Of a DNA stretch of 64,000 bases, positions 17,135 through 28,892 are shown piece after piece. Below the pieces are notes generated by a model. That model saw nothing but the letters and a program-made list of their open reading frames with translations. It did no database searches and had not been told where the DNA came from. Source of the stretch: Gordonia alkaliphila (GTDB taxonomy: Bacteria > Actinomycetota > Actinomycetes > Mycobacteriales > Mycobacteriaceae); NCBI RefSeq assembly GCF_023017165.1, contig NZ_JALKBW010000001.1, positions 2,666,001-2,730,000 on the forward strand. Reading direction: 5' to 3'. The stretch's first letter is position 1; each line of letters starts with the position of its first letter. The position numbers and the translations under genes are program-made.

Positions 17135-17527
17135 CTAGGCGGAGTGGCCCGAGGTGCACAGCCAGTCGTAGATGTAGCCGCCGCCCGAGTAGTACAGGGC
17201 GTACGACTGTGCCGTGTAGAGGTCGTCGGCGGCACCGTAACCCCAATAGGCGTCACCGCGGGCGATGGCGCCGCAGCCGTTCACGAAGGCCGCCACCACC
17301 TTGCAGTCGGAGTAGCCGCAGGCCGAGCGGGCGGCGTTGCGGGCGCTCGTGGTGTCGCTGTAGTCCCACGCGCGGCCGGTGGCGCCGGTCGACGGGGAGA
17401 GCGCGAGAGCGCCGTAGTAGTTGGCCGCCTGCGCGGGCGCGGGTTCGATGGCCGACGAGACCGCCAGCACCGAGGCCGCACCGAGTACGGCGAGACCGGC
17501 ACCGGTGAGTCGTGCGCGAAGATTCAT
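17135..17527 (-). CDS. Secreted DUF4189 protein
   Basis: A 130-residue exported protein. A signal peptide of about 34 residues (MNLRARLTGAGLAVLGAASVLAV, cleavage after AQA) precedes a small domain with ALALSPSTGATGRAWDYS and four cysteines (ACGYSDC, NGC and WLC). The layout fits DUF4189, a small secreted domain of unknown role common in mycobacteria and relatives. It follows the lipoprotein gene by 28 nt and probably shares its transcript. Confidence 0.85.
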   Translation of the reverse strand: MNLRARLTGAGLAVLGAASVLAVSSAIEPAPAQAANYYGALALSPSTGATGRAWDYSDTTSARNAARSACGYSDCKVVAAFVNGCGAIARGDAYWGYGAADDLYTAQSYALYYSGGGYIYDWLCTSGHSA

Positions 17528-17555
17528 GTCGTTCTCCTTGGATGAGGCGGCTGAA

Positions 17556-18347
17556 TCAGCCGTCGACCTTGTCGGTGGTGGGCTGGTCGGAGGCCGGGGG
17601 AGTCGAGGGCTTGGCGCTCGGGGTCGCGATCGGGCTCGGAGCCTTGACCTCGCTGGTGGTGTTCCATTTGGAGACGTCGACGGTCAGCTTCAGTTCGTTC
17701 GTGGGGGCCACGATGACGCGGGCGACCTGGTTGTCCTCGGTGATCCACACGGTGGTGTCCACGGCGTCGGTGGAGTCCTTGGCGCTTTCGCCGGTGGCGC
17801 CGGTCAGGCCGGCGATGGCCTTGGCGGGCACGGTGCCGGTGACCTTGGTGGTGGCCACACCGTCGACCTGCTCGTCGCCCGCGGTGGCGGCGCCCTCCAT
17901 GGAGCGCAGCACGTTGGGGATGCCGGTGTCGGGGTTCAGCAGCAGCGCGACGTCGTAGATGGATCGGCCGTCGCCGTAGTTGATCCAGCCCTTGTTGTCG
18001 ACGTTGGCGTAGAAGTTGTCGTTCAGGTAGACGAACGGCGCCTGCACCGAGGTGCCGCCCATGTTCAGGGTGGCGGTGCCCTTGCCCGCGAGGGGCTTGG
18101 TGTTGACGTCGGCTTCCACCGCAGTGGCGTTCATGCTCTGGAAGGAGCCGTCGACGGCCATCGTCACATGGGCGCCGGTGAGGGCGGCGGTGGCGTCGGC
18201 TGCGGAGTTCAGCAACTCGGTCGCCGCGGGGTCCGACGAGGCCGGAGCGGGCTGGGAGTCATCGGAATCGGAACTGCAGGCGGTGAGGGTCAGGGCGGCG
18301 GCTGCGCCGAGCGCCACGACCGCTCCGAGGAGGCGGCGACGTTTCAT
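17556..18347 (-). CDS. LprG/LppX-family lipoprotein
   Basis: A 263-residue lipoprotein. The signal peptide MKRRRLLGAVVALGAAAALT ends in a lipobox LTAC with Cys24. The mature part has the pattern of the LppX_LprAFG family (LNSAADATAALTGAHVTMAVDG, YLNDNFYANVDNKGWINYGDGRSIYDVALLLNPDTGIPNVL). These beta-cup proteins carry lipids such as triacylated glycolipids across the periplasm. The last 35 residues are a Pro/Ser/Thr-rich tail. No P55-like efflux gene lies beside it, so the cargo is unknown. Confidence 0.9.
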   Translation of the reverse strand: MKRRRLLGAVVALGAAAALTLTACSSDSDDSQPAPASSDPAATELLNSAADATAALTGAHVTMAVDGSFQSMNATAVEADVNTKPLAGKGTATLNMGGTSVQAPFVYLNDNFYANVDNKGWINYGDGRSIYDVALLLNPDTGIPNVLRSMEGAATAGDEQVDGVATTKVTGTVPAKAIAGLTGATGESAKDSTDAVDTTVWITEDNQVARVIVAPTNELKLTVDVSKWNTTSEVKAPSPIATPSAKPSTPPASDQPTTDKVDG

Positions 18348-18641
18348 GGAGAGCTCCTATTCGTCAGGTGGTAGCCATTGAATGTAGCAACTGCTAGTGC
18401 AATTTCGAGGGTGTGTACGGTTTTTGGCATCGAGTGCCGGGCACGCCGCACAGATAACGAAATGGTAACGATTTCTGGAGGGTGAAAATCCCTGGTAATG
18501 GCGCTTACTCGCCGTTCTACCAGTGGGTATACGCCCGGGTCGGGCCTAAACATGAGGGAAGCCTCATATTTGGCTGCCATCATTGACCGTGTTCAGCGAG
18601 TCCTCGCTGCCGCCCGCCCGCGCACCCTTTCAGGAGAGCCT
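18348..18641. promoter_or_regulatory. Divergent control region between the lipoprotein gene and fas
   Basis: This 294-bp region has lower GC content than the genes and holds no coding sequence. An inverted repeat ATGAGG-GAAG-CCTCAT lies at 18552-18567, and GAAAT/ATTTC arms lie around 18455-18475. Either could bind a fatty-acid-responsive regulator of fas; FasR does this in mycobacteria, but I have not matched its site. A good ribosome site AGGAG (18632-18636) precedes the GTG at 18642. Confidence 0.5.
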
Positions 18642-21600
18642 GTGACCCTCGATCAGTTCCGTTCCCGTTCGCGTAACGACCGAAGCTCCGCACCGGAACC
18701 GAGTCTGCTCGACCGTCTCACCGCGCGGGTGAGGCCTATGCCGTGAGCTTCGGCGGACAGGGCGGCGGTTGGCTGCCGTCCTTCGCCGAAGTGGTGATCG
18801 ACGCCGACCTCGAAGCGGCCATGGCCGCGATCGTCGAGGACGCGAGCCGCCTGCTGGCGCCGGTCGCGGAGGACCTGGCGCGCGCCGGGACGCGCTCCTT
18901 CGACCCGATCGCCTGGATGCATGCGATCGACGAGGACCCGCAGGCCTTCGCCGACGCCGATCTCGCCGAGGCCGCGGTCTCGCTGCCCGGCGTGCTGCTG
19001 AGCCAGCTCGCCACCATCGCTTCGCTCGCCAAGCAGGGACTGGACACCGTCGCGGTGCCGCCGATCGCCGTCGTCGGCCACTCGCAGGGCGTCCTGGCCA
19101 CCGAGGCGCTCAACGTCGACGGCTCCGACCGGGACGCCGACGATGCCCAGCTGCTGGCGCTGGCCCAGCTGATCGGTGCGGCCGCCGCGCTCACCGCACG
19201 CCGTCGCGGTCTGGCCGGCAACGCCGACACCTCGCCGATGCTGTCGGTGTCGCAGGTGGTGCCCAAGGACATCGAGGTCCTGCTGGCGCAGTACGTGTCG
19301 AACCTGCCCGCCGACCAGCGCCTCGGCGCCCCGGCCATCGCCGTGAAGAACACCCGCCGCGCGCTGGTGCTCTCCGGCGCCCCGCGCCACCTCGCCGCCT
19401 TCCAGGTGCTGTGCGAGGAAGAGGCCGCCCGCTCGGCCGACGAGCACAAGCGCAAGCTGACCGGCGGCTCGCCGTTCGCGCCGGTCTTCGAGAACGTGAT
19501 GACCACGGTGCCCTTCCACCACCCGGACATGACCGACGGCATCGCGCTGGTCACCGAGTGGGCGCAGCGTTGCGGGCTCGACCCCGCACTGGCGCACCGG
19601 TACGCCGACTCCGTGCTCGTGGAGCACGTCGACTGGGTGGCCCAGATCGGTGAAGTGGTCGCCAGCGGCGCACGATGGCTGCTCGACTTCGGTCCCGCCG
19701 ACCTGGCGACCCGCCTGGCGTCGTCGCTGGTGCGCGGTCAGGGCCTGGGCGCCGTGCCCGTCGCCACCCGCGGCGGCCAGCGCAACCTCTTCGTCCCGGG
19801 CAACGTCCCGGAGATCTCGGCGCCGTGGGCGCTGTACGCGCCGCGCCTCGCGCAGCTGCCCGACGGCCGCACCGTCGTCGACACCCCGTTCACCCGCCTC
19901 ACCGGCCGGTCGCCGATGCTGCTGGCCGGCATGACGCCGACCACCGTCGACCCCGCGATCGTCGCGGCGGCCGCCAACGCGGGCCACTGGTCCGAGCTGG
20001 CCGGCGGCGGTCAGGTGACCGAAGCCATCTTCGCCGACAACGTCGCGCGCCTCACCGACCTGCTGGAGCCGGGCCGCGAGGTTCAGTTCAACTCGCTGTT
20101 CCTGGATCCGTACCTGTGGAAGCTGCAGCTCGGCGGCAAGCGCCTGGTGCAGAAGGCGCGCGCCACCGGTGCGCCGATCGACGGCGTCATCATCACCGCG
20201 GGCATCCCCGAACTGGAGGAGGCCGTCGACCTGGTGCACGAGCTGAACGACGCTGCGCTGCACTACGTCGCGTTCAAGCCGGGCACCGTCGAGCAGATCC
20301 GCGCCGTGGTGCGCATCGCCAACGAAGTGCCCGCTTTCCCGATCATCGTGCAGGTCGAGGGCGGCCGCGCCGGCGGTCACCACTCGTGGGAGGACCTCGA
20401 CGATCTGCTGCTGGCCACCTACGGCGAGCTGCGTGACCGCCCGAACGTGGTGGTCTGCGTCGGCGGCGGCATCGGTACGCCCGAGCGGGCCGCCGACTAC
20501 CTCACCGGTGAGTGGTCCACGCGGCACGGTTACCCCCTGATGCCGCTGGACGGCATCCTGATCGGCACCGCCGCCATGGCGACGCTGGAGGCGACCACCG
20601 CGCCCGAGGTGAAGCAGCTGCTGGCCGACACCCGCGGCTGCGACGCCTGGATCGGCGCCGGCCACAGCGAGGCCGGCATGGCCTCCGGCCGCAGCCAGCT
20701 CGGCGCGGACATCCACGAGATCGACAACACCGCCTCGCGCTGCGGTCGCCTGCTCGACGAGGTGGCCGGCGACGCCGACGCCGTCGCCGAACGCCGCGAC
20801 GAGATCATCGCCGCGATGGCCGGCACCGCCAAGCCGTACTTCGGCGACGTGGCGACCATGACCTACCGCGAGTGGCTCGGCCGGTACGCCGACCTCGCCG
20901 TCGGCCCCGACACCGCCGAGGCCCTGCCGTGGGCCGACGTGACCTGGGCGCAGCGCTTCACCGACATGCTGCACCGCACCGAGGCGCGCATGCACCACCT
21001 CGACTCGGGCGAGTTCGACTCGCTCTTCGACGGTGACGTCGACAACCCGCACACCGCGATCGCGGAGCTGGCGCAGGCCTACCCGGCGATCGAGGCCGAC
21101 GTGCTGCACCCGGCCGATGTGGCCTTCTTCCTGGAGCTGTGCCGCACCCCGGGCAAGCCGGTGAACTTCGTGCCGGTGGTCGACAAGGACGTGCGCCGCT
21201 GGTGGCGCAGCGACTCGCTGTGGCAGGCTCACGACGCCCGCTACGGCGCCGACGAGGTCTGCATCATCCCGGGCCCGGTGGCCGTGGCCGGCATCACCGA
21301 GGTCGACGAGCCGGTCGGCGACCTTCTGAACCGCTTCGAAGCGCACGTCGTCGACGTCCTGCGCGCGGGCGGCGAGCACTCGTGGCCCGCGGATGCGCGT
21401 CGTCGTACCGGCGCGGTGCCCTCGGCCGGGCCCATCACCATGCTGCTGGAATCGGCCGACGTCTCGTGGGCCGGTCGCATCGTGGCCAACCCGATCGCGC
21501 TGCTGGGCGACCTCGCGGGCTGGGAGGTGTACGACGGCCAGGTGGCCGACCACCTCCCGACCGGCGCCCGCCTGGTGCAGGTGTCCGACGTCGACGAGTA

Positions 21601-24600
21601 CCCGGCGGTCTTCGAGCTGTCGGTCCCGGTGGCCGGCACCGCCGTGCGGATCCCGCTGACGGTGGACGCGGGCTGCCTCGACGGCGCCGTGCCGAGCGTC
21701 GGCATCGCCGCCGCCGCCGGCGCCATGCGCGAACTGCTCACCGTGGCCGCGGGCGGGTCGCTGACCCCCGTCGCCGACGGCGTCGCGACCACCACCATCG
21801 CCTGGCACGCCGACTCGGTGGCCGACCACAGCGGCGTCACCGCCGCCACCCTGCCGCGTCGGTACGCGCCGGTCACCCCGGCCGAGCCGCTCGGCTTCGC
21901 CGTGCCCGACACCCTCGTGACGGCCTGCTGGCCTGCCGTGTTCAGCGTCCTCGGCGCCGCCACCACCGAGGCCGGCGTGCCCGTGGTGGAAGGTCTGCTC
22001 GACCTCGTGCACCTCGACCACGCCACCGCGCTGGCCGGTGCCGTTCCCGCCGCGGACACCGACCTGACCGTCGTCGCCCGCCTCGCCGACGTCTACGACA
22101 GCTCGGCCGGTCGCGTGGTGGAGGTCGACGTCGAACTGACCGACGCCGACGGCACCCCGGTCGCCACCCTCGCCGAGCGCTTCGCCATCCGCGGACGCAG
22201 CGGTGCGGCCGACCTGACCGACCCCCGGCGCGCCGGCGGCGCACCGACCGACGAGGTCAGCGCCGTCCGCAAGCACGTGCGCACCACCACGATCGTGGCC
22301 CCGGCCGACATGACCGGTTTCGCCGTGGTCTCCGGTGACCGCAACCCGATCCACACCGATGCGCTGGCCGCGAAGCTGGCCGGCCTCGGTGAGCCGATCG
22401 TGCACGGCATGTGGCTGTCGGCCGCCGCCCAGCAGGTGGTCACCGCCGCCGACCTGGACAACCCGGTGCCCTCGCCGCGCGCCATCCGCGGCTGGACCGC
22501 CCGCTTCCTCGGCATGGTCCGCCTCGGCGACACCATCACCGTGCGCGCCGACCGCGTCGGCATGGACGCCGGCCGCGACGTCATCGAGGTGACCGCGAAG
22601 GTCGGCGACGACCTGGTGATGGCCGCGACCGCGCTGCTCGACGCACCGCGCACCGTGTATGCCTTCCCGGGCCAGGGCATCCAGAGCAAGGGCATGGGTC
22701 TGGCCGCGCGCTCGCGCAGCAAGGCCGCCCGCGCCGTCTGGGACCGCGCCGACGCGCACACCCGCGAGGCGCTCGGCTTCTCGATCCTGGCCGTGGTGCG
22801 CGACAACCCGACCACCCTCGTCGCCCACGGCGAGACCTACCACCACCCGGACGGCGTGCTGTTCCTGACGCAGTTCACCCAGGTCGCCATGGCGACGCTG
22901 GGCGTGGCGCAGGTCGCCGAACTGCGCGAAGCCGGCGGCTTCGTCGACGGTGCGATCACCTGCGGCCACTCGGTCGGCGAGTACAACGCCCTCGCGGCGT
23001 GCGCCGGGGTGTTGCCGCTCGAGGCCGTCCTCGAGGTGGTCTTCCAGCGCGGCTCGGCCATGCATCACCTGGTCCCGCGCGATGAGCAGGGCCGCAGCGA
23101 CTACCGCATGGCGGCCATTCGCCCCAGCCAGTTCGGGCTCGACGACGCGCAGGTCATCGGCTTCGTCTCCGGTCTGGGCGAGCAGGTGGGCGAGTACCTG
23201 GAGGTGGTGAACCTCAACCTGCTGGGCTCGCAGTACGCGATCGCCGGCACCGTCCGCGGCCTGGAACTGCTCCAGGAGGAGGTGGAGCGTCGCGTCGCCG
23301 AGCACGGCGGCAAGCGTGCCTTCATCCTGGTGCCCGGGATCGACGTCCCGTTCCACTCCACCGTGCTGCGCGCCGGTGTGCCGGAGTTCCGCGGCAAGCT
23401 CGACGAGCTGCTGCCCGCGCACATCGACCCGGCCATCCTGGTGGGCCGGTACATCCCGAACCTGGTGCCGCGCCTGTTCAACCTGGAGCGCGAGTTCATC
23501 GCCGAGATCGCCGATCTGGTGCCGTCCGAGCCGCTCGACGCGGTGCTCGCGGACTGGTCGTCGTGGTCGTCCCGCCCGGCCGAGCTGACCCGCGTGGTCC
23601 TCATCGAGCTCCTGGCCTGGCAGTTCGCCAGCCCGGTGCGGTGGATCGAGACGCAGGATCTGCTGTTCTCGGCCCCCGAGCAGGGTGGTCTGGGCACGCA
23701 GCGCTTCGTCGAGGTCGGCGTCGCCACCGCGCCCACGCTGAGCGGCCTGGCGCGCAACACGCTGAAGCTGCCCGACTACGCCACCGCGGCCACCGAGGTG
23801 GTCAACGCCGAGTCCGATGCCGCGCTGCTCACCGCCCAGGATGCGGGCGCCGAGCCGGAGGCGGAGGAGCTCGACGAGCCCGCCGCTCCCGCCGCCGAAG
23901 CTGCCGCACCGGCCGCCCCCGCCGCTGCCGCCGCACCCGTGGCGACCGCCGCCGCGACCGGCCCGCGCCCGGACGACATCGCGTTCGGTCCCACCGACGC
24001 GGTCCGCGCCGTGATCGCGCTCTGGACCAAGATGCGGACCGACCAGATCGGTGCCGCCGACACCATCGAGGCCCTGTGCGACGGCGTGTCCTCGCGCCGC
24101 AACCAGCTGCTGCTGGACGTCGGTGCCGAGCTCGGCCTCGGAGCCATCGACGGCGCGGCCGAAGCCGACATGACGGCCCTGTCGACCACGGTGAACTCGC
24201 TGGCCCGCGGCTACCGCCCGCTGGGCGATGTCCTCACCGATGCCGTCGGTGATCAGTTCCGCAAGATCGCCGGCCCGGTCGGCAAGCGCCAGTCGCACGT
24301 CATCGACCGCGTCACCGGCACCTGGCAGCTGGGCCCGGGCTGGGCGCAGCACGCGCTCGTGGCCCTCGCCCTGGGCACCCGCGACGGCGCTAGCGTGCGC
24401 GGCGGCGACCTCGGTGACCTGCTCGACGGCCCGGTCGGCAACGTCGATGCCCTCGACGCCGTGATCGACCGCGCCGTGCGCAGCGTCGGCGCCGCCCGCG
24501 GCACCGCCGTGGAGATCCCGGCCGCCGCCGGTGGCGGCGGGGCAGCGGTGGACGCCGCGGCCCTCGGCGAGTTCGCCGAGCAGATCACCGGCCCGGATGG

Positions 24601-27600
24601 TGTGCTGGCCGCGGCCGCGCAGACCGTGCTGGCCAAGCTGGGTCTGACCGACGCCGCGTCGGCGCCGGAGTCGGACACCGAGGCCGCCGAACTGGCCGAT
24701 CGCGTCAGCGCCGAGCTGGGGGCGGACTGGCAGCGCGCCGTCGCTCCCGTCTTCGACGCCGAGCGCGCCGTGCTGATCGACGACCGCTGGGCCACCGCCC
24801 GCGAGGACCTCGCGCGGCTGTGGCTGACCGAGGTCGACGCGACCGTCGTCGACCGTTTCGCGGACGCCGGCGAGACCGTCGCCGAGCACGCGACCTGGTG
24901 GGCCGGCAAGGCCCGCGCCGAGGGACGCGCGGCGCACGCCGACGTCTACGCGGGCATCGCCGAGGCCGCTCGCCGCACCGTGGTCGGCGAGTTCGCCGAC
25001 GACATCGCGGTGGTGACCGGCGCTTCGGCCGGCTCGATCGCGGCCGCCGTCGTCGGCCGACTCCTGGCCGGCGGCGCCACCGTGGTGGCCACCACCTCGC
25101 GCCTGAACGGCGAGCGCCTGGACTTCTACAAGAAGCTCTACCGCGAGCACGCCGCCACCGGCGCCGCACTGTGGGTGGTACCGGCGAACATGGCGTCATA
25201 CACCGACGTCGACGCGCTGACCGAATGGCTCGGCTCCGAGCAGACCGAGAACCTCGGTGCCAGCACCGCGGTGGTCAAGCCGGTCCTGCGGCCGAGCCTG
25301 CTGTTCCCGTTCGCCGCACCGCGCGTGGCCGGTGACCTCACCGATGCCGGCGCCCGCGCCGAGCTGGAGATGAAGGTGCTGCTGTGGTCGGTGGAGCGGC
25401 TGATCGGTGGTCTGTCGGCCATCGGCGCCGATCACGACATCAACGGTCGCCTGCACGTGGTCCTGCCGGGCTCGCCCAACCGCGGCATGTTCGGCGGCGA
25501 CGGTGCCTACGGCGAGAGCAAGGCCGCCCTGGACGCGCTCGTCACCCGCTGGGGTGCCGAGGACTCGTGGAACGGCCGCACCAGCCTGGCGCACGCGCTG
25601 ATCGGGTGGGTGCGCGGCACCGGCCTGATGGGCGGCAATGACGTGATGGTCGACGCCGTCGAGGCCGCCGGCGTGCGCACCTGGAGCACCGAGGAGATGG
25701 CCGCCAACCTGGTGGACCTGTGCACTCGGGCGGCCCGCACCCAGGCGCAGACCGCGCCGCTGCTGGCCGACTTCACCGCGGGCCTGGACGGGGCTTCGCT
25801 GGACATGAAGGCGCTGGCCGAGCAGGCCCAGGCCGCCGCGGACCGCGTCGACGAGGCGCCCGCGGAGGCCGAGGTCACGCAGGTCGCCGCACTGTCGGCA
25901 CCGGCGCGCGCCGAGCTGGGCCACCGCATCGACTGGGCCGAGCTGGACACCCGCCCCGAGGACCTGGTGGTCATCGTCGGCGCCGGCGAGGTGGGCCCGT
26001 ACGGTTCGGCCCGCACCCGCTTCGAGATGGAGGTGGACGAGAAGCTGTCCGCCGCCGGTGTGCTGGAGCTGGCGTGGAGCATTGGCCTGGTGCAATGGGA
26101 CACCGCGCCCAAGCCCGGCTGGTACGACGTCGAGTCCGGTGACCCGGTCGCCGAGTCCGACATCGCCGAGCGCTACCACGACGCCGTGCTCGAGCGCTGC
26201 GGCATCCGCCGCTACGCCGACGACGGGGCGATGGTCGACAACGCCGCGCCGCTGCTCGAGTCGGTCTTCCTGGACCAGGACCTGAGCTTCTCGGTGCCGT
26301 CGGAGGCACAGGCTCGCGCCTTCGCCGCCGCCGACCCCGAGCGCACCCGGATCACTCCGGCCGGCGACACCGGCGACTGGACGGTGACCCGCCTGGCGGG
26401 CACCGAGATCCGCGTGCCGCGTCAGTTCGAGCTCTCGCGCACCGTGGGCGGCCAGATCCCCACCGGCTTCGACCCGGTTCGCTGGGGCGTCTCGCCGGAC
26501 ATGGCCGAGTCGGTCGACCGCGTGGCCCTGTGGAACCTCGTCGCCACCGTCGACGCGTTCATCACCGCGGGCTTCTCGCCGTCCGAGCTCATGCGCTGGG
26601 TGCACCCGAGCCTGGTGGCCAACACGCAGGGCACCGGCATGGGTGGCATGACCTCGATGAGGTCGCTGTACATCGACACGCTGCTGGGTGAGGCCAAGGC
26701 CAACGACATCCTGCAGGAGGCGCTGCCGAACGTGGTGGCCGCGCACGTGGTCCAGTCGTACATCGGCTCCTACGGCGCCATGATCCACCCGGTCGCCGCG
26801 TGCGCCACCGCCGCCGTCTCGGTGGAGGAGGGCGTCGACAAGATCCGCCTCGGCAAGGCGCTGTTCGCCGTCGCCGGCGGGTTCGACGACATCGGTATCG
26901 AGGGCATCGTCGGCTTCGGCGACATGTCGGCCACCGCCGACTCGGCCAAGATGACCGCCCGCGGCATCGAGGAGCGTCGTTTCTCGCGCGCCAATGATCG
27001 ACGACGCGGCGGCTTCGTGGAGTCCGCCGGCGGCGGCACCGTGCTGCTGGCCCGCGGCGACGTCGCGGCCCAGATGGGTCTGCCGGTCCTCGGTGTGGTG
27101 GCGTGGGCGCAGAGCTTCGGCGACGGTGTCCACACCTCCATCCCGGCGCCGGGTCTGGGCGCCCTGGGCGCCGCGCGCGGCGGGGTCGACTCGCCGCTGG
27201 CCGCGTCGCTGGCCGCGCTGGGCGTGACCCCGGACGAGGTCGCCGTCGTCTCCAAGCACGACACCTCGACCCGGGCCAACGACCCGAACGAGTCGGAACT
27301 GCACGAGCGTCTGGCGTCGGCCATCGGCCGCACCGAGGGGGCGCCGCTGTTCGTGGTCTCGCAGAAATCGCTGACCGGTCACGCCAAGGGCGGCGCCGCC
27401 GCCTTCCAGCTGATCGGTCTGTGCCAGGTCCTGCGCGACGGCGTCATTCCGCCCAACCGCAGCCTGGACTGCGTCGACGAGAAGATGGCCGAGTACCCGC
27501 ACCTGGTCTGGCCGCGCACGCCGATCGCGATGGGCGAGCGCTTCGGGCTCAAGGCCGGTCTGCTGACCAGCCTCGGTTTCGGACACGTCTCCGGACTGAT

Positions 27601-27850
27601 CGCCGTCGTCCATCCCGAGGCCTTCCTGGCGAGCCTGCCCGCCGAGCAGCGCGAGCAGTACCGCGCGCAGTCCGCCGAGCGTCTGCGCGCCGGTCGCCAG
27701 CGTCTGCTGGAGGCCATGTGCGGTGGTGACGCGGCGTACGTGCGTCCGCCGAACCGTCGGTTCGACGACGCCGTCGACGAGCACGACGCCGAGGCCGCGC
27801 TGCTGCTGGATCCGCAGGTCCGCCTCGATCAGGCCGGGTCGTACCGATGA
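18642..27850 (+). CDS. fas: Type I fatty acid synthase, with an apparent frameshift near residue 30
   Basis: Cytosolic multidomain FAS-I making C16-C26 acyl-CoAs, the primers for mycolic acids. From the GTG at 18743 the frame has 3035 residues: acetyltransferase GHSQG (about 112), enoyl reductase/DUF1729 (from about 390), hotdog dehydratase PIHTD (about 1196), malonyl/palmitoyl transferase GHSVGEY (about 1409), Ala/Pro-rich linker then ACP with CDGVSSRRNQL (about 1780), ketoreductase VVTGASAGSIAA (about 2089) and ketosynthase Cys in HPVAACATAA (about 2686). The true start is probably GTG 18642 with AGGAG: residues LLDRLTA there align with mycobacterial FAS LVDRLMAGEPYAVAFGGQ, but the frame shifts by two bases in the CGCG run near 18721-18727 before GEAYAVSFGGQ resumes. 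acpS overlaps the end. Confidence 0.93.
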
Positions 27851-28236
27851 GCGTGGTGGGCGTCGGGATCGACGTGGTCAGTGTGCCCGGCTTCGCCGAG
27901 CAGTTGGAGCAGCCGGGTTCGACGATGCTGATGAGCTTCCGCGTCGGTGAACGACGGGACGCGGCCGCCGGCAGCGGTGCGGATGCGCAGCACCTCGCCG
28001 CCCGGTGGGCGGCGAGGGAAGCGGTCATCAAGGCGTGGTCGTCGAGCCGGTACGCGCAGACGCCGGTGCTGCCGGAGACGGCGGTCAACGACGTCGAGAT
28101 CGTCTCGGACAACTGGGGTCGCCCCAAGGTGCGCCTGCACGGCGACCTGGCGCGCTACCTCGCCGACGTGACGATTCACATCTCGCTGACGCACGACGGC
28201 GACACCGCCGCCGCCGTCGCGATCCTGGAGGCCTGA
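27847..28236 (+). CDS. acpS: Holo-[acyl-carrier-protein] synthase
   Basis: A 129-residue phosphopantetheinyl transferase that attaches the 4'-phosphopantetheine arm to the ACP domain of the upstream FAS. It shows the AcpS motifs GIDVV (Asp9, metal binding) and AARWAAREAVIKAW (Glu58 and Lys62). The ATG overlaps the fas stop (ATGA), so enzyme and activator are translationally coupled, as in mycobacteria. The C-terminus HISLTHDGDTAAAVAILE is complete. Confidence 0.95.
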   Translation: MSVVGVGIDVVSVPGFAEQLEQPGSTMLMSFRVGERRDAAAGSGADAQHLAARWAAREAVIKAWSSSRYAQTPVLPETAVNDVEIVSDNWGRPKVRLHGDLARYLADVTIHISLTHDGDTAAAVAILEA

Positions 28237-28250
28237 GCCTCGACGAATCG

Positions 28251-28883
28251 CTAGCCGCCGGCTGTCTCCTCCAAGAGGAGATAGCCGGCGAGCATGCGTT
28301 TGAGCTCCTGCACGGTCAGTTCGTGATCGTGGCCGTCCTGCACCGAGAAGCTCAGCAGCGAGTACGCGGTGTGCACCAGCACCTGCGCCATCATCTCGCG
28401 GCGTGCGCGCTGCGACGGCGTGAGCGGCGCCAGGATCCGGGCCACCTGCTCGGCCAGGATCTGCTCGTTCAACGACGCGGTGAGGCGGGTGGCCGGGGTC
28501 GACTGCACCGCCAGCCACACCGCCCGCCGGGACGGGTCGTTGCGCCACAGCGCGGCCAGGTGGTCGAGGAACTTCTCCAGCAGCGCCGGCCATTCCAGCG
28601 ACGGGATCGCGCCGGCGAACTCGGTCAGCTCGTCGCGCACGGACGCGGTGTCGACGCGATCGAGCTCGCACACGATCACGTACTTGTTCGCGAAGTACTG
28701 GTACAGCGTGCCGATCGGCACGTCGGCGCGCGTCGCGATCTGCTCGCAGGTGAGCGAGTCGAAACCGTCGTCGATCAGCACCTCGCGGGCGGCGGTGAGG
28801 ATGTCCTCGAACTTGCGTCGGCTGCGCTCCTGCGCGGGCCGCTTGCGGGGGACCAGCGGTTGCGCCGCGGCATCAGCGGTCAT
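28251..28883 (-). CDS. TetR-family transcriptional regulator
   Basis: A 210-residue repressor. The helix-turn-helix is at about 25-70 (ILTAAREVLIDDGFDSLTCEQIATRADVPIGTLYQYFANKYVIV). The C-terminal ligand-binding part resembles regulators with a TetR_C domain for hydrophobic ligands. It is convergent with acpS and sits just after bcp on the same strand (9 nt), so bcp and this gene may share a promoter. The target is unknown; the neighbouring fatty acid genes make a lipid signal plausible. Confidence 0.88.
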   Translation of the reverse strand: MTADAAAQPLVPRKRPAQERSRRKFEDILTAAREVLIDDGFDSLTCEQIATRADVPIGTLYQYFANKYVIVCELDRVDTASVRDELTEFAGAIPSLEWPALLEKFLDHLAALWRNDPSRRAVWLAVQSTPATRLTASLNEQILAEQVARILAPLTPSQRARREMMAQVLVHTAYSLLSFSVQDGHDHELTVQELKRMLAGYLLLEETAGG

Positions 28884-28892
28884 GGCGGGCGG

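Noticed and set aside
18743-18760. GTG at 18743 as the undisputed fas start
   Set aside because: It begins inside a segment conserved with mycobacterial FAS and has only a weak upstream TGAGG; the better start is 18642, so this is kept only as an alternative.
18653-25150. A 2165-codon open frame on the minus strand opposite fas
   Set aside because: It mirrors the codon pattern of the high-GC fas gene and has a low-complexity His/Arg/Gly/Asp-rich product with no domain; the sense strand encodes recognisable FAS-I domains throughout.
18743-27850. The giant gene considered as a polyketide synthase
   Set aside because: Domain order AT-ER-DH-MPT-ACP-KR-KS and the adjacent acpS are those of actinobacterial FAS-I, not of a modular PKS.
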